Source: Lanius collurio
Taxonomy: Eukaryota; Chordata; Aves; Passeriformes; Laniidae
Length of the DNA: 64,000 nucleotides
Direction of reading: 5' to 3'
Assembly (NCBI GenBank): GCA_020086605.1
Contig: JACBWW010000021.1
Location: 171,797-235,796, forward strand
The stretch's first letter is position 1, and each line of letters starts with the position of its first letter. A program made the translations under genes and the position numbers. Shown here one piece after another: positions 14,801 through 28,464 of the stretch. The notes beneath the pieces were generated by a model, which made no database searches, had not been told where the DNA came from, and saw only the letters and a program-made list of their open reading frames with translations.

Positions 14801-17385
14801 AAACAAGCTGAAGCTTTGCCCTGTGTTATCCCTCTTCATTCATTTTTAAGTAGCCTTAAGAGCTTTCAGATGAGCCTGATACTGAACAGAAATGCTGGTT
14901 CAGGGAGAGAGGAGATGAAAGAGAAGGAAGGTTCTGTGGTGAGTGCTACCAGCCTGGGATTTGGGTGTCCTGCTTTGCCCTCTGCTGGGACTGGGGGCTG
15001 TTTCATTGTGCCTCAGTTCCTCAGCTCCATCACTGGGATTAAATCTTGTCCCTGAGAGCAGACAGTGAGAAAAGCCCTTTGCAGATGTGGCTGAGGGTGT
15101 AGCTGAACACACATTGAACATTTGTTGTTGTTGTTGTTGCCTGGGTTACTTTTTAGCTTCCCAAACAAGTTTTGATTTGGGGTTTTGACACCAGAGTTCT
15201 GCAAAGTGAAAGAGGGGTGTGGAGGAAGTTCAGATTTGATACATTTGGCTTGCAGTGCTACGAAATAGTGGTCTCATTTAAGTTTTAGTAGCTGCTTTAA
15301 ATGGAGGTATTTTGACTTTTGAGAAGGGTTTTGATACAAACCATTTGGATGAATGGATTTGCTTTTTAATTAAATTTTATTGGGCAAATCTCTGTAAAAT
15401 GTCCCCCAGTTCTAGCCACAGCAGCTATTACCTGCACAGTACTATGCTCCTACTTCTGTGTAACATCCAGCAGGATGTTCACCACCTTGTCAGTCCAATG
15501 AACAGTCTGTAACAGAGACAGGATGTTAAAATGTCCCTCATGGGTTAAATTCTAGGCCTGGCTTCATTTTGGAATCCCTAGGTAGATGCAATGCCTCTAG
15601 AGGTTTGTACTTTCAGAACCGAAAACTAAGAAATATTTACAATTAGATAAGTGTAGTCAAGTTACTCAGACACCAGTTGAAATATCCTGGATGATTAGCC
15701 TTCCAGTCAGATTTTAGACATGATTACATCAAATTAATTCATATCCAGCTCAGCTGTGTCATCTGTGAGAGCAAGCTCTTGAAGGAGCTGGGAGGAGAGA
15801 GATGTATGGATGGCAGGAGTAGCCACATCTGACTGACTCCACTTGTGTTTGTGAGTCAAGTCACAACAATTTCTTCCAGATGGCAAACACCAGGACTTTC
15901 CTGGCACCTTGTAGGGAGATTATGGCAGGGCACTCATGGATTCCATCTCTCTGAAGACCCAAACTAGTCTCTACAACTGAGGTTTTTTCACCCCTTCCCC
16001 TTTTCTCAGGTCTTTCACCCCACAACCTCTTCCACACTCATTTTGGTTTTGTGGCTTCCATCCACGCAGGGGTTTCCCTGGTTTCCACACAGGCAGCACG
16101 TAGCAAAGCCCACACATCTGGTGCAGGAGAGATTCAGTTTGCACCAGTTTTGTCTGTTGACATTGTGGTTTGTTTTGCTCTAGGAGGTTTCTCTTCCTCA
16201 CCCCGTGTGGTTGGGTCTCACCTGAAATGCACCAGATCCTCACTGCCCCCAAGTTTTACCTGATTAATTTTTCTCCCTTAGGAAATGGGTGGGTTTAGAC
16301 AGAAAGTCCAGCTAAAAGAGAGTTAGGATAACAAATTGAATTTCTTAATTGGATACTTTCCATACTGCCATTATCTTCATCATCCCTGTCTGGATTTCTA
16401 GAGCCTGGCACACTGGAAGATTTCCACCTGTAGGCACGAGCTGTGCTGTAAGAGTTTGCTTTGCTAAACCAAAGAAGGCAGGCCTTGGAAGTATTCTGGA
16501 AGGGTGTAGCTCTGCCAAACCATGCAGAGGCAGTCAGGGAATGTCTCTGGTCAGGTGCAGCTCTTCTCCCTGAGATTAGGAGAGCAGAAGGGTCCAAATC
16601 TGCCTGCAGCTTGTCCACAGGATGCTCCAGACTTGGGGGATTTACAGGTCTGAAAAAGAGGAAAACAACACCTCCCAGAACTAATTTCTGTTGAGCAATA
16701 AGGCATGTATTTTAAATTGTAGGATCAATTAGCCAGCAGGACAAAATATCGAGAGACTCTTTTTCAATCTTCCAAAAGAGACAAATACCTGTGGGAGAAG
16801 CATCTTTCCTCAGCTCCAAGCAAATTAGAAGAGTGAATGGCCTCAGTTCCCAGGGCTGGGTTCAGCACAGGAGGTTAGACAAGGTGATTTAATCATCTCT
16901 GGCTTTAAAATTCTGAACCTGAGTTAAAAACTTATTTCGAAGGGAAGCAGCAGCACGGATTGGATATTCATCTGGCAGATAACCAGGCCAAGAGGAAAAG
17001 CTTTTCCATTTTGTTCTGTCCAGCACTCAGCCTTCTCCAAGAGTTGCTCCTGAGATTCAGGCTGGTGGGAATCCAGGACAGCTTTGCCTAATGGAGGTCA
17101 TTTCTCTAAAGCAGAGTCACAGGAATTATATGGATTTGGCAGATCTTTTGTATAGGCAAAGACCATTTCAGAAAGATGCTGAAAACACACAGTGTTTGCC
17201 CTGGAGAAAGGAGGGGAGATAGGGAATTATGCTCCACACACTCTTTTTTGGTTGCCCCCACCCTGGATTTCACAATGTGGTTTTGCTCTTGCCCTGCAGG
17301 CCGAGGTGCCATGGCAGAAGTGTGGACCATCGTGGAAAGAGTTAAAGGGCTCCTTGAAGAACGGGATGTGCCAAGGCAGAGCTGA
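5811..17385 (+). CDS. PPCDC: Phosphopantothenoylcysteine decarboxylase
   Basis: PPCDC is the cytosolic flavoprotein that decarboxylates 4'-phosphopantothenoylcysteine to 4'-phosphopantetheine, the third step of coenzyme A synthesis. Coding exons: 5811-5963 (exon opens at 5799), 10563-10658, 12898-13026, 14514-14682 and 17300-17385. The phases join without error and give 210 residues, close to the human length. Family marks are present: the flavin-binding start FRVLVGVTGSVAALKLP, the catalytic-histidine segment DPVLHIELQRWADL, VVAPLDANTLAKVANGICDN, the substrate-clamp motif PAMNTAMWEHPITA, and the late active-site cysteine in KLVCGDEGRGAMAE. The ATG at 5811 is the first in its exon and gives MEP as in human. 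Introns are large (4.6 kb for the first coding intron). Nothing suggests a pseudogene. Confidence 0.95.
7230..7564 (+). mobile_element. Probable solo LTR of an endogenous retrovirus
   Basis: About 335 bp in a PPCDC intron, starting TGTGAGAAAAG and ending in CCAACAGCGACA. It carries a TATA box (TATAAAAG, 7481-7488) followed by AATAAA (7503-7508), the order expected of a short U3-R. No primer-binding site or gag-like frame follows, so it would be a solo LTR. Its 3' end resembles that of the element at 32350-32695, which supports a shared family. A target-site duplication could not be established, so borders may be off by several bases. Confidence 0.55.
8170..8450 (+). mobile_element. CR1 LINE fragment
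   Basis: Contains GGACACTGAGCTTGGAGCAG and ends in TTTCCTTTCCAATCCAATCC and CTGTGATCCTATGATAAAG, the CR1 3' terminus. It is in plus orientation inside a PPCDC intron. The short frames on both strands are repeat-derived. Confidence 0.85.
10563..10658 (+). CDS. PPCDC: PPCDC coding exon 2 of 5
   Basis: This 96-nt phase-0 exon is too short to stand out as a frame. It is flanked by CTGCTTAG and GTGAGT and encodes LEVKVVTTERAKHFYNAQEI and then PVTLYGDEEEWQ, matching the recalled human segment. Listed separately because it is easy to miss. Confidence 0.93.
11450..11890 (-). mobile_element. CR1 LINE fragment, longer copy
   Basis: On the + strand it begins AATCACAGAATGGTTTGGGT and continues through GGGACCTT-type and CAGCTTCTCTGGGAAAACT text to CTCTGATCAATTGGATGGCC. 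This is about 440 bp of CR1 3' region in minus orientation, in the PPCDC intron between coding exons 2 and 3. Confidence 0.85.
12215..12390 (+). mobile_element. CR1 LINE 3'-end fragment
   Basis: Contains GGCTGGATGGGGCTTGGAGC, then GACCTTTAAGGTCCCTCCCA and the terminal TGTTCTGTGATTCTAAGAG. It is a short, truncated copy in plus orientation, 0.3 kb from the preceding opposite-strand copy. Confidence 0.85.
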
Positions 17386-17915
17386 TGTTTTGGCATGTAA
17401 ATGCTGGTTTTGTGCCTTCCTGATGGTTTGGAGCTAGACCCAGCAGGAAGCTGGGCTCAGCTGCCCTGGTACCCATGGCATGCATACCTTTAGCTGCTCT
17501 TCAACAGAAGGAGCCAACAGTTGTCTTCCAGCTGGTGCCAAACTGAAATGTGGTGCCTCACCACAGACTTTCAAAAACCAGAGCCAAGAATGTGCTGCTT
17601 TAGTGTGGAAAACCCTGAGGTATCTTGCAGAGAGGGAGTAACGTTCCTGAGGCTGCTCAGCCCCCAGTGCTTCACACGTGCTCCATTCTGGGGAGGCTGC
17701 AGAAGGTGTTTGAGCTCCTGGTTCTGGAGAGGAAAAGGCCCTGCAAATTCTGGTGCAGGGTAATTCCAGCTCCTTCCAGCAAGTGTCTTCTGGACCATTC
17801 CTGCTTTCCAAAGCCTGGTCTGTATCTCTTCTGGCTGCACATTCTCAGCAGGAGTCACTGTCCAAAGAGCATTTTCCCTCTGGGAACTTAATAAAAGAGA
17901 GATTTTAATCCTGCC
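17386..17915 (+). other. PPCDC: PPCDC 3'UTR with poly(A) signal at 17890-17895
   Basis: After the TGA at 17383-17385 no coding signal remains. A canonical AATAAA stands at 17890-17895, which would place cleavage near 17910-17920. This marks the end of PPCDC. Confidence 0.75.
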
Positions 17916-20900
17916 CCAGATGAGTTGCCTCTTGTAACTGCTTTGGGAGGTGTTCCCACCCAGTATCTTTGCTAAGTTGCTGTGTCTGCTTGTGGTTTTT
18001 TTATCAGATATGGAGAAAAATTGACTGAACGGAGCTCTCCAGTCCTTTCACCCTTTTGTAGCTGTTGTCTGGAGAGGGATGCAGGTTATCAGCCTCATTC
18101 CAAAGTGCCTCCTGCCCATCTGGGTGCCCCAGTCAGGAAACGAGCAGGCCAGGCCCTCTGGAAAGCCAAGGGTGGGTGTTTCCCAAGGGAATGAAGTCAA
18201 GCTTCATCTTTGATGACCTTTTCAGCTTGACAATTAACTGCCTGGCATGAATAAACTGGGACATCCTGTGCCCTTGTGGGCCAGACCAGGCAGAGCTTCC
18301 CCCAGTCCAGCCTTTCCTTGGGAACATGATCTTGCTCCTTAGGGGAATGGGAGCTGTGGAACATGCTGCTCTAGCAGAGCACTGCTGACCCACAGAGTTC
18401 GTTTTTGACTAAACCCAAACAAATTTAAGGCCTTGAGTACAGCATGTGCATCCTGCCTGTGGGGGAAACCTCCAGCCTGCTGTGCATGAGGGAAGAGGTC
18501 ACGAGGTTACATTTGCTTGGCTTAGCCATCCCACACAAATAAAACCTCTGAACTTTCCCTCTTTTGACTCTTCCACTGACAGAGATCCAGGGAGTAAAAG
18601 CTGCTGAGAAGGATCTCGGTGTGAGCAGAGCTTGTGGCTCACATGGAGGGCTGTAGTGATGTTGTGGCTGTGACTTTTGCATTTTGCCAGGATTTATGGA
18701 GTGACCTGCATCGTTTGCTCGTGTTCTCGGCCCTCAGCCTCTCAGAGAACCTTACCTTAAACTCACTGACAGTGGCAGAGATGTTTCTTGGCTTTCAGGA
18801 GTTTTGCTGGGGAATGTTTCTCCTGCTCAAAGGGAAATGTGTGTTGTGGCTGTTACAACTGGCTTGTCCCTGGGGCTCTGTCGTGGCTATCTCCTGTGGT
18901 GGGAGTTGTTTATCCCTCCTCCTGCTCCCTGACTTGGCAGCACAGAAAATCCAACAGAGATTCCCCATCCCAGAACAAAACACCACGTCCCTGATAAGAG
19001 CCTTCCTCTCTTCCAAGCCTGCCTTAAGCTGCTCCAGAAATGTTGACGAGTGATCCTCTGCATAATTGCTGTGATTTTTTTAATTGGAAGCAGGTTCCGA
19101 TACCGTTCCAGGCTGGGATTAACCCGTGCCCCAACCACCTTTCCTTCAGGGCAAATAGAAGAAACAGTTAAGTTCCTTCTGGGAGGCAGGGGCAGCTTCC
19201 CGCCTGGCACAGGTACAGGTCCCCACCCATGGCCAGGGAGGTGTGGCAGCCCGCAGGCAGGAGCTGCTCCCTGTGGAAAAGGAGCAGGAGTAGAAGCTGG
19301 GGGAAGCCCTGTCTGCTTTAGGAGGCAACTTTGGGACAGTGTTTTTCTAGGACGAGGCTTGGGGTGGTGATGAAGGACCTGAGTCCAAACCAGGGCTCTG
19401 TGCCAGCTTGGGGAATAGGCACTGCCAGGCTCTCCTTGGGCAGTGAGATCACCAGGAGGTGTTGAGGGATGGATCCCTCATGGCATTCAGGCTTCTACCT
19501 CCATCCCTCACAGCTCTGTGTGTGACTCAGATTCATGGGGGAGGCCCGAGACACTTTCCATGAACTTTTTCTTTTCCTTCAGCTCTTCTTTTTAAGCCAC
19601 ACACTGATTTTTTGTTCCACTTTCCCATGAAACTCTCGGATGACCGAGGCAGCACCCCCATGAATCCTGCTGTGTTGCAATTTCATTCATCCTGCTTAAA
19701 ACTTTCTCTCAGCATGGCTTGGGAGTGATAAAGAGCTGGGACAAAAGCTCAGCCAAGGCAGCAGCCCAGCTCCTTTCCTGGGCTTGGATGTGCCTCAGCA
19801 TCCCTGTCTGGCTGCTTCCCCTCCTCCCAAACTTGATGGGATCCTTTTGCTGCTTGGATTCAGGGGGCACTGGAAGAGGATGGAGGTGCCATGGTGCTGC
19901 TTTGGTCTGGCTTTGATCAGGAGCTGGCTCCCCAGCTACATCTTGGGATGGGAATTACATCATCTCGTGTGCCTGTCCCATCCCACTCCTCCATCTTGGG
20001 GGCCTGCAGCAGGAAAAAAACATCTTAAGAACCTCCCCATATTTAGAGTTTCAGCAGCGGTGCCTCCGTGATGCACCTGGTGCAGTGGCTTTGCACCCCA
20101 GGGCTCCGGATTTGGCCCCCACCCCCCCTGGGAGTGGGGGTGCTGCCCACTCTGGCTCCCCAGAGCACGTGAGGTGGCAGGAAGTGGGTTTGTTCATCGA
20201 CCACAGCTGAGCCGGGCGCTGGGGGAGGCCAGGGGTTGCCACGGGGTGACAGATTGGCGGTGGCAAGTGAGAACTGGAGGTGTTAGTTGGTTTTTTCCTT
20301 TCTTTGCTCTGGCAGGATTCAAAACAACACCACGAGACATGAATTTTCCTCCTGTAAGATTGCAGTGGCAGTGGGAAAGGGAGATGATCCAAAGGAATAG
20401 TGGTGGTTCCAATCTCTGCCCTCGTGTTTTGCTTTCCATGTGCTTCATTTCTTTGTCTCACCAGCCCTCCTGACTTGGGGGATGTTGGGAAGCAGCTGCC
20501 TCACCCTGACTGGTGATAAGGCTGGAGCCAAAAGACCGAGCAGGGCTTGGAACAGACTCCTTGGCACCAGCAACACGATAGCCTGGCTTCAGTGGGACAG
20601 CCTTCCAATTAAAACTTGCAGGTGCTGTGTTCTTCCCCTGGCCACCTGCCTCGGTGGGTGCTTGAAGAATTGTTTCCAGGAGTAATTGAGCTTAATTAGA
20701 AGCTTGAATTCCCTGGAGCTGGGATGCTTAGAGATGCACAGGGGACTGAAATAATCCGATGGGGCAGTTCCCTGCTAGGGCTCACCCTGTCTGGGATTTT
20801 ATTCATGGGATCTCATGTTGTCCTTTAGATGGAGACGGGGATTTTTCTTTGGGAGTGCTGCCTTTGATGTTGGACCTCGCTTTTCTGACTCTGGAGAAAA

Positions 20901-23900
20901 CAGGATAAATGGGATGGAATGACCAAAAAGCCTTTGTGCTGTCCAGGGAGATGAGGAGTAAAGGTCGCTTCAGTCATCACAGTAAAGATAAAATGAATAT
21001 GCTCTTGACAACAGGCTCCTGGGATCCTAAGGGGAACTGGGCTCTGCATGGAGACTCCTAAAATCGGGCTTAAAATCACGCTCCATCTGTGATCACAAAG
21101 ACCCCCTCAGTCTGAAATCGGGGAGTGCCTGCTGTGCTCCCAATCCCCAGTCCCATGGCATTCAACCTTTGGCAAGTCATTGCTGGCCACTGCCACCTGT
21201 GGAGGGGTGAGCACCCCAGGAGCCCCTCATGGCCCTGGTCCCACAGGAGTATCCAGAAAATCCCCCCACACCCTGCTTCCAGCGCTGGGCAAGTGTGCCA
21301 GGACAGGCAGTACCAGCTTCCCAGTGCCAAAACGAGCTGGGGGAGGGCCAAGCACAGCGATAAAAGCTCTAGAGAAGGGATTTATTCCTATGTGGCTCCT
21401 TGGATGGCTGGAAGAGCCTTTCCCCAGGATATCTGTGCCCCTGGAGCAGCCTGAGCCCCCGGGCCTGTCTCTGCTCAGTCTCTGCTTGATTTACACGGGG
21501 TGCTTGGGTGGTTTATAGCTTTGGAGAAAGATGATTCATGAACTCCAGTGTGATAAGGATGAGGGAAGAAAGAAAAGCCACGTCAACCTGAAGGAATGTG
21601 GCCGGTAGAGAGCCCAGCCACGGCTGCCAAAAGCCCTGGGAGAGGGAATTGGGTGTAAAAAGGGATAAGATGAGAACATGTACCTGAAAAAATAGCTGAA
21701 AGCCTCCCATCCCTGCTTCAGGGGCTCTTGTCCCCCAAGTACACTGCAGCTCTGAGGCCATGGGATGGCTCCAGATAAGCTCCACGGACGTAGGTCAGGC
21801 AGACTTGTAACTGGGGATAATTTATGGCCTGAGCTGTTGTGTTTGCCCAGGGCTGACTGCGCTCCCAGGGCTCCAGCCTCCCTCCACACCACTGCTCTGC
21901 TTCCCTGAGGATCAGGAACCCGTGTGGGGTCTGGGAACTGTGCCAGAGCCATCCCAGCCATCCTAAAGTGAGCTCCTGTATGAGTGGCAGGCAAAGGAAG
22001 CATTGTCCCTTTGTCCCCTCACTCTGCTGGGCACATGGCTTGGGAAGCCAATGCTGGGCCAAGATTTCCTTCCCCAGTGGGAGTGAGGGTGGCAGGGAAA
22101 GCCCTGACCTGGCTCCTGCTGCCCTCTGTGCAAGCACATCATGTTTGCCATCCTGGCAAACACAGCCCCTCTATAAAGGCGGCAGAATTTGGCTGTGAGG
22201 AGAGAACACAGCCAGTGTCAGAGAGAATTCCAGCTCTGGGATGTGCCAAGGCACAGGCAGACCTCTGCCCTTCGTTCCCATCCAGAATATCCTTCCTGAG
22301 GGCGGGGAGCTCCTGTTCTTGCAGCATCCCCAGGGAATCTGCATCCTGCATACCCTCGGGGTGAGTCCGCTCTGAGATACTCTGCTGGATGTTATTTACA
22401 GTAGCATTTTTTTCTTCAATAGGAAATCACTCTTGGTGCCGGGAAAAAGCTGCTGAGGTGCTGGCAGGGTGTGGGCAGGGTGCAGCTGGAGCACCCAAAT
22501 GCCTGCAGCCCATGAACCCTGCCGGTTGCCTCAGCAGAAAGTCAATATTGACCCTCCATCCACGCTTGCACGCACCGGCACTCCCGCTGCCAAAGCAGAA
22601 CAAAGCCTGGCACCATCCCTCCAGCACCGGCTCTTTGAAAATAATCATCAGTAAATAGTTGGGTCTGCTGGGGCTTTGTTGGAAGTCAAATACCTGGGAA
22701 AAGCCATGGAGAAAGAGCTCCAGCTGGTCTGCTTCTTACTCCTTACTCTTGTCCCTCCCCTGACTCAGCGTCCATCCTCCCCCAGAGCACCCATCCAAGC
22801 TGGATCCCCGCAGGGGATGTCACCTCACATCCCCATCACATCCCCATCACATCCCCAGCTCCTTGGAGGGCACAGTTGTGCCAGAGCCAGGACATGGGAA
22901 CGGGCAGCACCCCAGGGAAATAAAAGCTGAAGTGGTTTGAAGGTTTGGCCTCCGAAGCAGGAGGGTGATGGGGGAGCAGAGAGGAACCAAAACCCAGTGG
23001 TGGAGGAACAGGCAGAGGGCGAAGGAGAAGTGAAAGCAGCTGTGATTACTGAAAGCTCAGATGTGAAAGAGTGGGAGCGCTATCTTTGGGGCTCTCACTT
23101 CCTTGTCTGTGCAGGTTTTCTTGGCTTTGGGCTATTTTTAACTCCATTCCTGTCTTTGCTCATAAATTCCACTCTGGGGTGGTGGGTGGGGTTGGTGTCA
23201 CTGGAGGTGGGTGCTGCTGGTGCCATCGGAGTTTGGGGATGGACTGCTGAGCATCCCTGCATGGTGGGGTTTGGGGGGTCACCCAGCATTCCTGATGTGC
23301 TGAGTTTTGGGAACTATCCATTCCCTGCCAGGGATGCAGATATACCCAAGCTGCATCACCCCTCTCCATCCTCTTTCCACCCCATGGCACATGGGCTGCA
23401 TCTGCATGTTTAGTCTCCAAATAAGGAGGTATTTTAATCTTTTAAGCAGAGTCCCAAATATATGGTCCCTGTCCCCAAATATTTTCTGCAGGTCTAGGCA
23501 CCTGGTGGTGGGGCAGAGTGGGGAGTTTGGGTACATCAAGTACCTCAGTAAAAGCCATTTTAAGATGAAACGCTGTCACCAATGTTGAAAGAGCTCCTAG
23601 TCTGGTGTCAAGCAAGGGTTTTCTTTCTCCAAAAATAATTAGGGATGCTTCCCTTAAGTGGTCCTTATCCCTGCAGCCTCCGTGCTTACTTTTGGGTAAC
23701 AAAATCCTGCAGGTGTGTGGATTGAAGCAGTTTAACAGCACCAATTAAAACAGTGCACCCCCCTATCCCTGGAAAGAGTCAGCGTCACTCGGCCCTGACC
23801 TCGGCTGGGCTGTGTGACTACCGTCCTCTGTGGGACCCCAAACCTGGGCTTAAAGTTAAGCCTGGGATTAGAGGCTGTGCTGAAGCCAGCGGGGTGAGTC

Positions 23901-25944
23901 CCTCGCTGTCCTGATTCAGCAGTGGCTGCACAGGGAAGCCCCGGAGCGGGGAGGGGTTTGGCAGCTCTTGGGGCGTTGGGTGCTAAAAGGAGGGAGCTGT
24001 AGGGGGCAGAAACCGCAGTGAAGTCTAAACCCGTCCCACACCCCCATCGGGTTTAACCCGCCTGAGCCTCTGTGCCTTGTCCTGCTGTGGAAGGGGCATC
24101 CTCATTCTCCCAAAGCCTCTCTCCCAGGGGTGTCTGCCTTGCTTTGAAAGCCTTTTTCTCTTCCATCTGCTCCTTTAATGCTGCTGGGTCAATTTGCCCC
24201 CGTTTCCTCCGTACCGGCTTTAAATTCCGTAATTACCAGGTCAATGCAGTCAGTCCTATTCCAGGGGTGGAGAGGGAGGCAGGTCCTGCTCCGTGTGAGA
24301 AGGGGATGCAGAAGGAAACAGCTTGGGGCTTTCCCTCTGAATTAAACCAACACAAGAAAGAAAGAAAGAAAGGATAATATAATTAGGTGGGGGAAAAGGC
24401 AGGAGAAAAGTCACTCCCTGAAACCCAACCCTTTTCATCCCGTGGGAGCTCGGCCCAGAGATCACAGGCAAAGCTGGGTCAGATGCAGTGGAACTTTTCC
24501 AGGCCCAGAGTGGTTTAAATAGGAAGGTTATGTACCTGGGCGATTTATTTCATCTCTTAATTGGTTGTTTGTTTACATGACTCGGGAGCTCTTTGCTCAT
24601 GTTTGCTTTGCCGGCTCACTCAGCTGCTGAAAATCCCGTGTGCGGCCGCATCCCAGTGCTGGGAATGGGGCTGTCCTTCGGCTGCGGCTCCTCCCAGTGC
24701 TTCCCCATGACCCCTTCCCATCCCCCCGGAGCCAGCAGCCCCGGGATGTGCCGGTGGGATGCTCCAGCTGAGGTTCCACCCTGCCAACACCTCCTCTTCC
24801 CTTGTGGAAACCAGGAGATGGTGGGGATGGAGCTCTCTGGGCCAGCATTTGAGGCTCTCCCTCTCCCGAGCATCCTGCCAGGCCCAGCAGAGGATGAAGT
24901 AGTTTGGGTTTGGTTTTCTCCCTGATCTTGGTTCTCTGCTGGCCTCAGCCTGCACAAAATTTTGGAGGAAAATCAGCATTCTCCTACTGTGGCTCTGGAA
25001 AGAAGAGTTTTGGAAACACCTGGAGAAGTGCAACAGCTTCTGTCTCACCCTCCTCTCTTGGCTGTAAATGCATTTTATGTTAATTTTCTCTCAGTTTTAT
25101 CTGGGTTTATGTTAATTTTCCCCTTTCCAGGCGTGCCCAGACAATTGGCTCAAGGTGCCCTCGGGCTCTTTGGCCCAGCGGGTGTCCCGATGGCATCTGG
25201 TCCCCTCCACCTCAGGCTTGGACGGGAGAATCTCTTTCCCTCCCCCTCCCTGGAGCCAGTGGATCCTTATCTCAGCCTGCCATGCATCCCTGGAGGGGAG
25301 AGGGGAAGCTGCGCTCCTGGCTGCCCGTAAGGAGCAGCCACCCAGATGGATCAGTGGGACGCCCTTGGGAGGAGCAGCCTCCGAGGTGATGGGGAAGCCG
25401 AAGATAAAGTGGGGGATCATGCCCAAGATGAGCTGGCACCGCCCTTGGAATGAGGAAGGTGTTTCCAAAACAGGCGGGTTGGCCCCAAAACACCTCCCAG
25501 CTCCTGCGGCTCTCCTGGAACTGATGTCAGCAGTGGCCACTGGGTGTTTGGGAGGAGCTGATGGGTCTCAGTGCAGGAATGCAGGGATTTGGGGCTTTTT
25601 TTCCATGGGTTTTTGGGTTGCAGATGTGTTAACATCTGTTTTTTTCAAAATCAGTCCCTTTCTCAACCTTTGCTGGATGCTGACGAATATGAATTGCTAA
25701 GAGATAAATCAGAGCTGCCTCTTCTCCTCCTCACTCACCTCTTCTTTCCCTCCTCCTGTTGAAGTCTGCATCAACACTGATAATTAAAACCACGTTTGGG
25801 AGAAGTTTATTGATTTATCCTCTGGAATTTCTTTTTCCTCCTGGACTTTTGAACTGCTGACATGGGGAAGGACTTCCCCATGTGCTGCCCACACTTTTTT
25901 GTGGGGATGTGATGGGGATTTTAGGAAAGGCACCATCTTACAAC

Positions 25945-26404
25945 TGTGAAAAACAAGGTTCACTTATAAAATTTAAGAAAAGTTGAATAAAATAAAATAG
26001 GACAAATGGGGAGACAACCACACAAAGTTATTATGTGGCCGGGTGCTTCTGGTGGAGAACCACAAGCACCCCTCTACATCCAAAGGATAGCCTTTAAAAT
26101 ACATCTCTGATTGCATATTCATCACAGTCATGCATTATTCATAAATTCCTTGCAGTTTCTCTGTATCATTCCATCAGATTAACAGTCTTCTTTGGCTCCT
26201 TGGTGTCTGCTTTTCCTCCATAAATTCTTCTCTCCGGTTTTTGGTTTTTCTTCTTCTCTGATAAGATAATCTAGGAATGTGAGGACTTTTTCTGCTTACT
26301 TTTTCTAAATTGACTGCTTAAACTGTAGACATTCCATATCATTATAGAACCTAGGTAGGTTTTCTAATGCATGACAAAGCCAACACCAACACATTTATAA
26401 CACA
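25945..26404. mobile_element. LTR-like element, TG...CA termini
   Basis: An AT-rich island of about 460 bp in GC-rich surroundings. It begins TGTGAAAAACAAGGTTCAC and ends ATTTATAACACA; read on the minus strand it also starts TGTG and ends CACA. It looks like a retroviral LTR, most likely in minus orientation. No clear poly(A) signal or target-site duplication was found, so the call is tentative. Confidence 0.35.
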
Positions 26405-28464
26405 GCCAGCCCAGGCCATGATGGTATCTCCAAGCTTTGAGGCTCTGAGGACATCAGAGCCTCCCCAGACTGTTCCCCACACCTCAAGTCAAATCCAGCA
26501 GGACACAGCAGCCCAGCCCCAGGCCATCCACTGAGCCACATGAGATGTTTGGGGCAGCAAGAAGGTCAGGAAGCCTCCAAGCTGCTGCTGGCCTGAGGTG
26601 CTGGGATGGGAGGACCAAAGGCTGTGGGGAGTTTTTCCCTCTTGCTGCAGGGTATTGGGGAAAAAAATATGGCAGGATGTGGTGATGGGATGGTCACAGC
26701 CATGCTGGGTAATGGAGCCTTCTCAAAAATTCATCATTGCTTGGGGCTGGAAAGTCCTGCTGGGGCTAGAAGGCCCAAGGTGGACTCGTGAGCTGGGAAA
26801 TCACCTTCTGGAAAGCTCTGGGACCTTGCACTGAGCACAGTTCTGCTGGTGCTGAGCTGTGATGGGAAAGTGCTGAGGTTTGGGACTGTGGAGAACAGGG
26901 AAGTCTCATCCAGGATTTTCCTGGGCTGGGATTTATGTATGCCACTGGCCAGCTGGTTAAAAGTCTGGAAAACCCAGGACCTGCCGTGTCTTGCAGAGCC
27001 ACTGGCTTGGCGTAGGCAAAGCCCAGGCCACTAATTACCTGCCTGAGGACAAAAACTTGTGAATTTGTGTTTTCTTAGTGTCTGATCCAAGGAGGTCCCC
27101 ATCCAAGTGGCACCAAGAGTGCCTCAGGGAGATCTGGCATCCTTCTGGAGAGCAGGCAAAGCAGGAAAAGCTTTGAAAGCGAGAGAAGGAGGAGATCCCT
27201 GGGTGTCACTGAGTGGCTTCTCCAGGCCTGGCTGATGCAATGCGAGCCCTTCCAAAGGCTGGGAAGCCCTGGGAAGTCCCCAGGAACTTTGGTGGCATCG
27301 AGGTTGTCTGCCAGCTGGGGCTGGGGAGTCCCCAGCCCAGGGGCAGATGCTGAACTGGGGCCAAGCTGTGGTTCCCTGTGGGAAGGGCTGATCCAGCTGC
27401 TGTGGATCAGAGGGTGGCAGGTATCCCCGAGGGAGGGTCAGCTAGGAGTTGACCTCCATCAACAGGTTTGCATGAGCTGTAAGATGATGAGGATGTCAGA
27501 AGGTGTGGGGTTGGGATGGGGAGCAGCAGGGCAGAGCAGCCCTAAGCCCTGAGCAGCCATCCTCCTCTGCCTGCAGTGGTGAAGCTGTCCCTGAAGTGGC
27601 AGCATGGCTTATCCCAGCACCACCCCATTCCCAGCCCTCTTTGCTGAGGGTTTCCACAGGAAAAGCCCTGCTGAGGGAACAGGTCTGCCCCAAAGTCGGT
27701 GTCCCAGTAACAGAGGGATGGAAAAGGACAGCCTGTGCATCTGAGCAGCTGGTGGGATGTGCTGTCCCACTCCAGGCTGCAGAGGGTCCTGCAGCCCCAT
27801 CCAGGGATGCTGCAGCAGGCACAGCCAAGAGCTTCACTCATTTATTGTTATTTCTTTTCCTTCCCAGGCACTGAAAATTGCTGCGTGGGAAGAAAGGTGT
27901 CTGAAGGTGATGAATGGCTTTGCTATGTTTGCCAAGCAGATGTTTTCCTTTGATGGGCACCAAAACACCTGTGCTTGCTCTTCCTGGCTGGAAGAGAGAA
28001 ATTCCCTAAAACTGCTCACAAATACAGGCCAAATGGGTAGTTTCAGGAGGAAAAGAGGAAGGCTGGAGGTGCCATTGAAGAGGAGGGGATAGGCCAGGCT
28101 CAGCCATCTGAGTTATGTGATGTCCATGTGCTGCTTCTGTCCCAGCCATGGGGATTTTCCAGTGACCTGGATATGAGCAGGGCACGCTCCATCCCTCCCA
28201 CCGGTCTTGGCTCGAAGGAACTGGGTTAGAGGAGCATCCCTGAGCCTGGAGGTGGCAAACCACGCTGGGATGGATGCTCACAGGTCCCAGGGATGCAGCA
28301 CCCCAACCTCAGCTCCTTGGTTTGCATGTTGAAATCGGGGTTTTCCCATAACAGGAAAATTGGGATGTTCCCTCTGCTTCCTTGGAGGAGCAGCATGTGG
28401 GCTATGAATTAGGCCTTGGGTAGCAGAAAGGAGATCTTCAGGGCTTGCTCCCTGCTCCTCTAAA

